DNA from: Alkanindiges sp. | Lineage (GTDB): Bacteria > Pseudomonadota > Gammaproteobacteria > Pseudomonadales > Moraxellaceae | NCBI GenBank assembly: GCA_030152125.1 | Contig: JASLIR010000241.1 | Coordinates: 1-8,622, forward strand | DNA: 8,622 nt | Reading direction: 5' to 3' | In this document: positions 5,949-8,622 of the stretch, piece by piece | Position numbering within the stretch: the stretch's first letter is position 1 | Layout of the letters: each line of letters opens with the position of its first letter | Notes under the pieces: model-generated | The model's input: only the letters and a program-made list of their open reading frames with translations | What the model was told of the DNA's origin: nothing | Databases searched by the model: none | Program-made: the position numbers and the translations under genes

Positions 5949-6279
5949 CGCACCAGAGTCTGGTTGTGGGAGACATTTAAAGGGCTTGCCGTTTAAGGCA
6001 AGTTCCCCAAAGAGGCTGCGCATTCAGAGCATGCTCATTAGTGGTGCTGCCCAGCCAAGGCCGCTAACCGGGTTTTGGCAACATGCATGGCTGTTTTTTA
6101 GCCGTGTAGCACAAAGCTTTCGCTTAATGGTAGGAGTACGGGATTATCAGGCTTATCTGATACATATGCAGAGCCAGCATCCCGGGCAGCAGCCGATGAC
6201 AGAAAGGCAGTTTCACCGTTACTGTGTGGATGCCCGTTATGGCAGCAAAGCTGGAAAGTTAGGCAAGTGCCCCTGTTAA
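5941..6279 (+). CDS. DUF466 (YbdD/YjiX) small partner of CstA
   Basis: This 112-residue soluble protein has the conserved YbdD/YjiX core at about residues 45-112: LMVGVRDYQAYLIHMQSQHP, then QQPMTERQFHRYC, then the signature DARYGSKAG and a final CPC (CC in E. coli). Members are typically 65-70 residues and sit directly after cstA or btsT genes; they are believed to support those transporters. The start is ATG 5941, overlapping the cstA stop in ATGCTTAA, with AGGA (5929-5932) 8 nt upstream, so translation is probably coupled. An in-frame ATG at 5923 lacks this spacing. The result is an unusual N-terminal extension of about 40 residues, rich in K, R, S and P. A shorter start at ATG 6031 would remove most of it but has no suitable Shine-Dalgarno. 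Family call is firm; the start is less so. Confidence 0.88.
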   Translation: MLNAPESGCGRHLKGLPFKASSPKRLRIQSMLISGAAQPRPLTGFWQHAWLFFSRVAQSFRLMVGVRDYQAYLIHMQSQHPGQQPMTERQFHRYCVDARYGSKAGKLGKCPC

Positions 6280-6373
6280 ATGCTTGTGCCAGCTAGACGA
6301 TAACGTTAAGGATATGTTAAACAGCAGTATCTATTTTTTGTTTTCGCTGTTGTTTTAGTCAGGCAGGTTAGGG
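6280..6373. other. 94-nt gap between DUF466 gene and MoxR gene
   Basis: No gene is seen here. A weak inverted repeat, AACAGC (6320-6325) with GCTGTT (6346-6351), spans a 20-nt loop and is followed by GTTTTAG; it is too loose to call a terminator. TTAAGG (6306) and TATCTA (6328) are 16 nt apart, but each matches consensus at only three of six bases. Whether the MoxR cluster has its own promoter is therefore open. Confidence 0.4.
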
Positions 6374-7345
6374 ATGTTACAGGATACACAGCCAGAAGCA
6401 CTGGTTCGCTCCAAAGCAGATATGGAACATCAATGCCGGCAGGCAAAAGAGGTATTGGACCAATTTTTAAAACAGCTCAATCATCTGGTACTGGATAAGC
6501 ATCAGCAAACCAAACTGGCGCTCAGCTGTTTGCTGGCTGGTGGTCACCTGTTACTGCAGGATTTGCCGGGCATGGGCAAAACCACCATGGCGGAAAGCCT
6601 GGCTAGGTTATCCGGTTTAAGCTACCGCCGTGTGCAGTTTACCAGTGATATGCTACCTAGTGATATTCTGGGTATTTCCATTTTCAACCCTGAAAAGCAG
6701 GACTTTGAATTCCGGCAAGGGCCAATTTTTACCCAGGTATTACTGGCGGACGAGATTAACCGTACCAGCCCTAAAACCCAAAGCGCCTTGCTGGAGGCGA
6801 TGGAAGAAAATCAGGTATCACAGGATGGTAAAACCCGCTTATTGCCCCAGCCGTTTTTTGTCATGGCAACACAAAATCCTTTAAGCCAGTCGGGTACTTA
6901 TCCCTTGCCGGAATCGCAACTAGACCGTTTCCTGATGTGCTTGTCGCTGGGTTATCCATCGGCACAGGCTGAGCGGGAAATCCTGTTAGGGCAGGACCGG
7001 CGCATTATGCTAAAACACATTGAACCGGTACTGGATAGTGCGCATTTAAGCCTTTACCGGGAATTATCGCAGGATATTTATATTTCTTCCGTTGTGCTGG
7101 ATTATTTGCAGCGTCTAGTGGCACACAGTCGCACCTCGCAGTTTTCCGGCTTATCCACCCGGGGCTTACTGGCCTTAAAACGCGCGGCACAAGCCTATGC
7201 CCTGGTAGAAGGCCGGGCTTTTGTTATACCGGAAGACATTCAGGCGGTTTTTGTAGCTGTGGTTGATCATCGCATGGGTGCAAAAATGGGTATGGAGTTA
7301 TCGGTTGGGCAGCAAATTTTAAACCGAACCCCTGTGATCTCCTAG
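6374..7345 (+). CDS. MoxR-family AAA+ ATPase
   Basis: This 323-residue cytosolic protein is a complete MoxR ATPase, a chaperone-like AAA+ protein thought to act on or assemble protein complexes. The Walker A motif is PGMGKTT (65-71). Walker B is VLLADEINR (122-130), followed by TSPKTQSALLEAMEE. The sensor-1 region is FFVMATQNP (161-169), then GTYPLPESQLDRF (174-186) with the arginine-finger-type Arg185. Sensor 2 is in LSTRGLLALKRAA (260-272). The start ATG is preceded by AGG (6365-6367) at 6 nt. The gene opens a cluster with DUF58 and TgpA-like genes, an arrangement common in gammaproteobacteria, in which the ATPase probably works with the DUF58 protein at the membrane. The client is unknown. 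Confidence 0.95.
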   Translation: MLQDTQPEALVRSKADMEHQCRQAKEVLDQFLKQLNHLVLDKHQQTKLALSCLLAGGHLLLQDLPGMGKTTMAESLARLSGLSYRRVQFTSDMLPSDILGISIFNPEKQDFEFRQGPIFTQVLLADEINRTSPKTQSALLEAMEENQVSQDGKTRLLPQPFFVMATQNPLSQSGTYPLPESQLDRFLMCLSLGYPSAQAEREILLGQDRRIMLKHIEPVLDSAHLSLYRELSQDIYISSVVLDYLQRLVAHSRTSQFSGLSTRGLLALKRAAQAYALVEGRAFVIPEDIQAVFVAVVDHRMGAKMGMELSVGQQILNRTPVIS

Positions 7346-7360
7346 ATTGAAGCTAAAATC

Positions 7361-8311
7361 ATGGGCCTGAGACAATGGATTAACGAGCAGCCACGTTATA
7401 AAAAATGGTTAAACCGCCGGTTGCCGCGCTGCCGCGAAGTAACTCTCAGCCAGCGGCAAATTTTCATTTTTTTAAGTAAAGAAGGATTATTGTTTGCCGT
7501 TTTATTGTTGGTGACTTTTTTGGCAGGTGTGAATTATGCCAACAACCTGATTCTTGGTGCCTGTTTCTTTTTAAGCAGTATTTTGTTGATTGCGATTTAC
7601 CACAGTTATACCCAGTTGTCGGGTTTAAAAATAAAAGTACTGGATGCCGGGGATACGGAAGCGGGTGGCTTTGCCAAATACCGGATAGAGTTAATGCCAA
7701 CCACCGCCAAGCAATATGCGCAGTTAGAATTAATCTGGGATGAGCAGTATCAGCGCATTGCCTTACTGGATGACCGCCGTGTATTAACTTTTAGTTTAAT
7801 GACTGAGAAACGGGGCAAATTTCTGCCGCCCCGCTTATTACTAAAAAGTGTGTACCCGCTTGGTTTAATCCGTGCCTGGACCTATGTGTATTTTGACCAG
7901 ATTGCCTGGGTATCGCCTGTGCCGCTGGAGTCTGCCAGAAGTAATATTAGCAATACTGCTGAAAATGACGAGCAACTAACTGCTGTAAATGGGCAGGAGG
8001 ATTTTCAGGAGCTAAAGCAATATATACCGGGTGAGTCATTGTCGCGCGTGTCATGGTCGCATTTGGCAAAGGGCCAGGGTTTGCTTAGCAAGCAATTTGT
8101 GGAGTTTCATTCTGAACAAACGGTTCTGGATTATGCACAAATGCCTGCCATCGACCATGAAATGAAATTATCGCAATTAGCCTACTGGGTGGAAACCTTA
8201 ACCGAGCGGCAAACAGCATTTGCCTTGCGCTTACCCAGCAGGTTTCTGGAAATGGGGTATGGCAGCCTGCATGCCAGCCAGGCATTGCGTTTGTTAGCGG
8301 AGGAGCCTTGA
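7361..8311 (+). CDS. DUF58-domain membrane protein
   Basis: This 316-residue protein has a basic N-terminus and two membrane helices at about 43-58 and 62-80, then a cytosolic or peripheral domain. RGKFLPPRLLLKSVYPLGLI (151-170) is the usual region before the DUF58 domain. The DUF58 signature is FQELKQYIPGESLSRVSWSH (215-234) followed by LAKGQGLLSKQF. In most members this reads roughly R-x-Y-x-x-G-D-x-x-R-x-I-x-W, so Glu225 replaces the common Asp. Members accompany MoxR ATPases and transglutaminase-like proteins; a cell-envelope role is likely but the biochemistry is not known. The ATG lies 15 nt after the MoxR stop with only a weak Shine-Dalgarno (GAAG), so translational coupling to the MoxR gene is probable. 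It ends 1 nt before the next ATG. Confidence 0.92.
   Translation: MGLRQWINEQPRYKKWLNRRLPRCREVTLSQRQIFIFLSKEGLLFAVLLLVTFLAGVNYANNLILGACFFLSSILLIAIYHSYTQLSGLKIKVLDAGDTEAGGFAKYRIELMPTTAKQYAQLELIWDEQYQRIALLDDRRVLTFSLMTEKRGKFLPPRLLLKSVYPLGLIRAWTYVYFDQIAWVSPVPLESARSNISNTAENDEQLTAVNGQEDFQELKQYIPGESLSRVSWSHLAKGQGLLSKQFVEFHSEQTVLDYAQMPAIDHEMKLSQLAYWVETLTERQTAFALRLPSRFLEMGYGSLHASQALRLLAEEP
8301..8305 (+). promoter_or_regulatory. Strong Shine-Dalgarno for the tgpA-like gene
   Basis: AGGAG within the last codons of the DUF58 gene is spaced 7 nt from ATG 8313 and fixes that start. Termination of DUF58 translation one base before this ATG favours coupled translation. Confidence 0.75.
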
Positions 8312-8312
8312 T

Positions 8313-8622
8313 ATGCAGCAGCAAGGCATTCCATTTAACCCGTATACACTGACTAGCCAGCACAAACTAAGTATAGTCGTTGCCCAGCTATTTGTTTTAA
8401 TCCCTCATATTTCTCATTTACCAGTGGCACTGTCGGTATTGGCTGTGCTGGTTTTAGCTGTTTTATTTTACAGTTACAAATATAAAAAAGCTGTTTTGAG
8501 ACGATCCCGGTTTTTTCAACTGGCAGTAGTCGTTATAGGCATGGCCAGTATTATTGTGAGCTATCGAACCTTACTGGGGGTAGATGCCGGTGCTGCATTT
8601 TTAGCGTTATGCCTGATCGGTA
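8313..8622 (+). CDS. tgpA: TgpA-like transglutaminase membrane protein, N-terminal fragment (runs off right edge)
   Basis: The first 103 codons are present. Hydrophobic segments at about residues 20-30, 37-54 and 69-83 precede SYRTLLGVDAGAAFLALCLI (83-102), which is characteristic of the DUF3488 membrane region of TgpA. In Pseudomonas aeruginosa TgpA is an essential inner-membrane protein with a periplasmic transglutaminase domain, which would lie beyond this window. The ATG is one base past the DUF58 stop. AGGAG (8301-8305), inside the DUF58 coding end, lies 7 nt upstream and is a strong Shine-Dalgarno. The pattern MoxR, DUF58, TgpA supports the call, although the catalytic Cys, His and Asp cannot be checked. 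Confidence 0.85.
   Translation, partial: MQQQGIPFNPYTLTSQHKLSIVVAQLFVLIPHISHLPVALSVLAVLVLAVLFYSYKYKKAVLRRSRFFQLAVVVIGMASIIVSYRTLLGVDAGAAFLALCLIG

Noticed and set aside
6320..6357. Terminator before the MoxR gene
   Set aside because: The 6-bp stem encloses a 20-nt loop and lacks a proper U run after it.
3725..8622. Mobile element, phage or defence island
   Set aside because: All genes belong to common core families, spacing is regular, and no transposase, integrase, terminal repeat or compositional break is visible.

Overview
This window looks like core chromosome of a gammaproteobacterium with moderate GC content. The E. coli-type EF-P with its EpmB aminomutase, the CstA plus YbdD/YjiX pair, the MoxR / DUF58 / TgpA cluster and the cyclic-di-GMP-related genes fit a free-living, Pseudomonas- or Cellvibrio-like lineage. 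That placement is an inference from gene content, not a species call. I see no insertion sequence, phage gene, tRNA, rRNA or CRISPR array, and no compositional island.

Layout. Positions 1-3025 are read leftward (minus strand): epmB, then a 592-residue protein with a PilZ-like C-terminal half, then the first 44 codons of a response-regulator-like protein that runs off the left edge. The three genes are closely spaced (80 and 23 nt gaps) with no clear terminator between them, so they may form one transcript. From 3091 onward everything reads rightward: efp, closed by a strong intrinsic terminator; a CstA-family transporter overlapping a small DUF466 (YbdD/YjiX) gene by 8 nt; then a MoxR-type AAA+ ATPase, a DUF58 membrane protein and the start of a TgpA-like transglutaminase, which runs off the right edge.

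How the genes work together. EpmB makes the (R)-beta-lysine used to modify EF-P; here Lys34 of EF-P lies in the same loop sequence as in E. coli. The two genes are divergent, and a good sigma70-like promoter for epmB lies inside the efp translation-start region. The CstA/DUF466 pair is probably an uptake system for pyruvate or peptides. Its leader carries a perfect dyad and a Shine-Dalgarno that closely resembles a CsrA/RsmA site. MoxR, DUF58 and TgpA form a widespread cell-envelope cluster whose exact job is poorly known. The REC-like and PilZ genes suggest a cyclic-di-GMP signalling module placed downstream of epmB.

No wholly new system is evident. The points most worth a second look are the atypical PilZ protein with its large uncharacterised N-terminal half, the overlapping epmB/efp control region, and the cstA leader.
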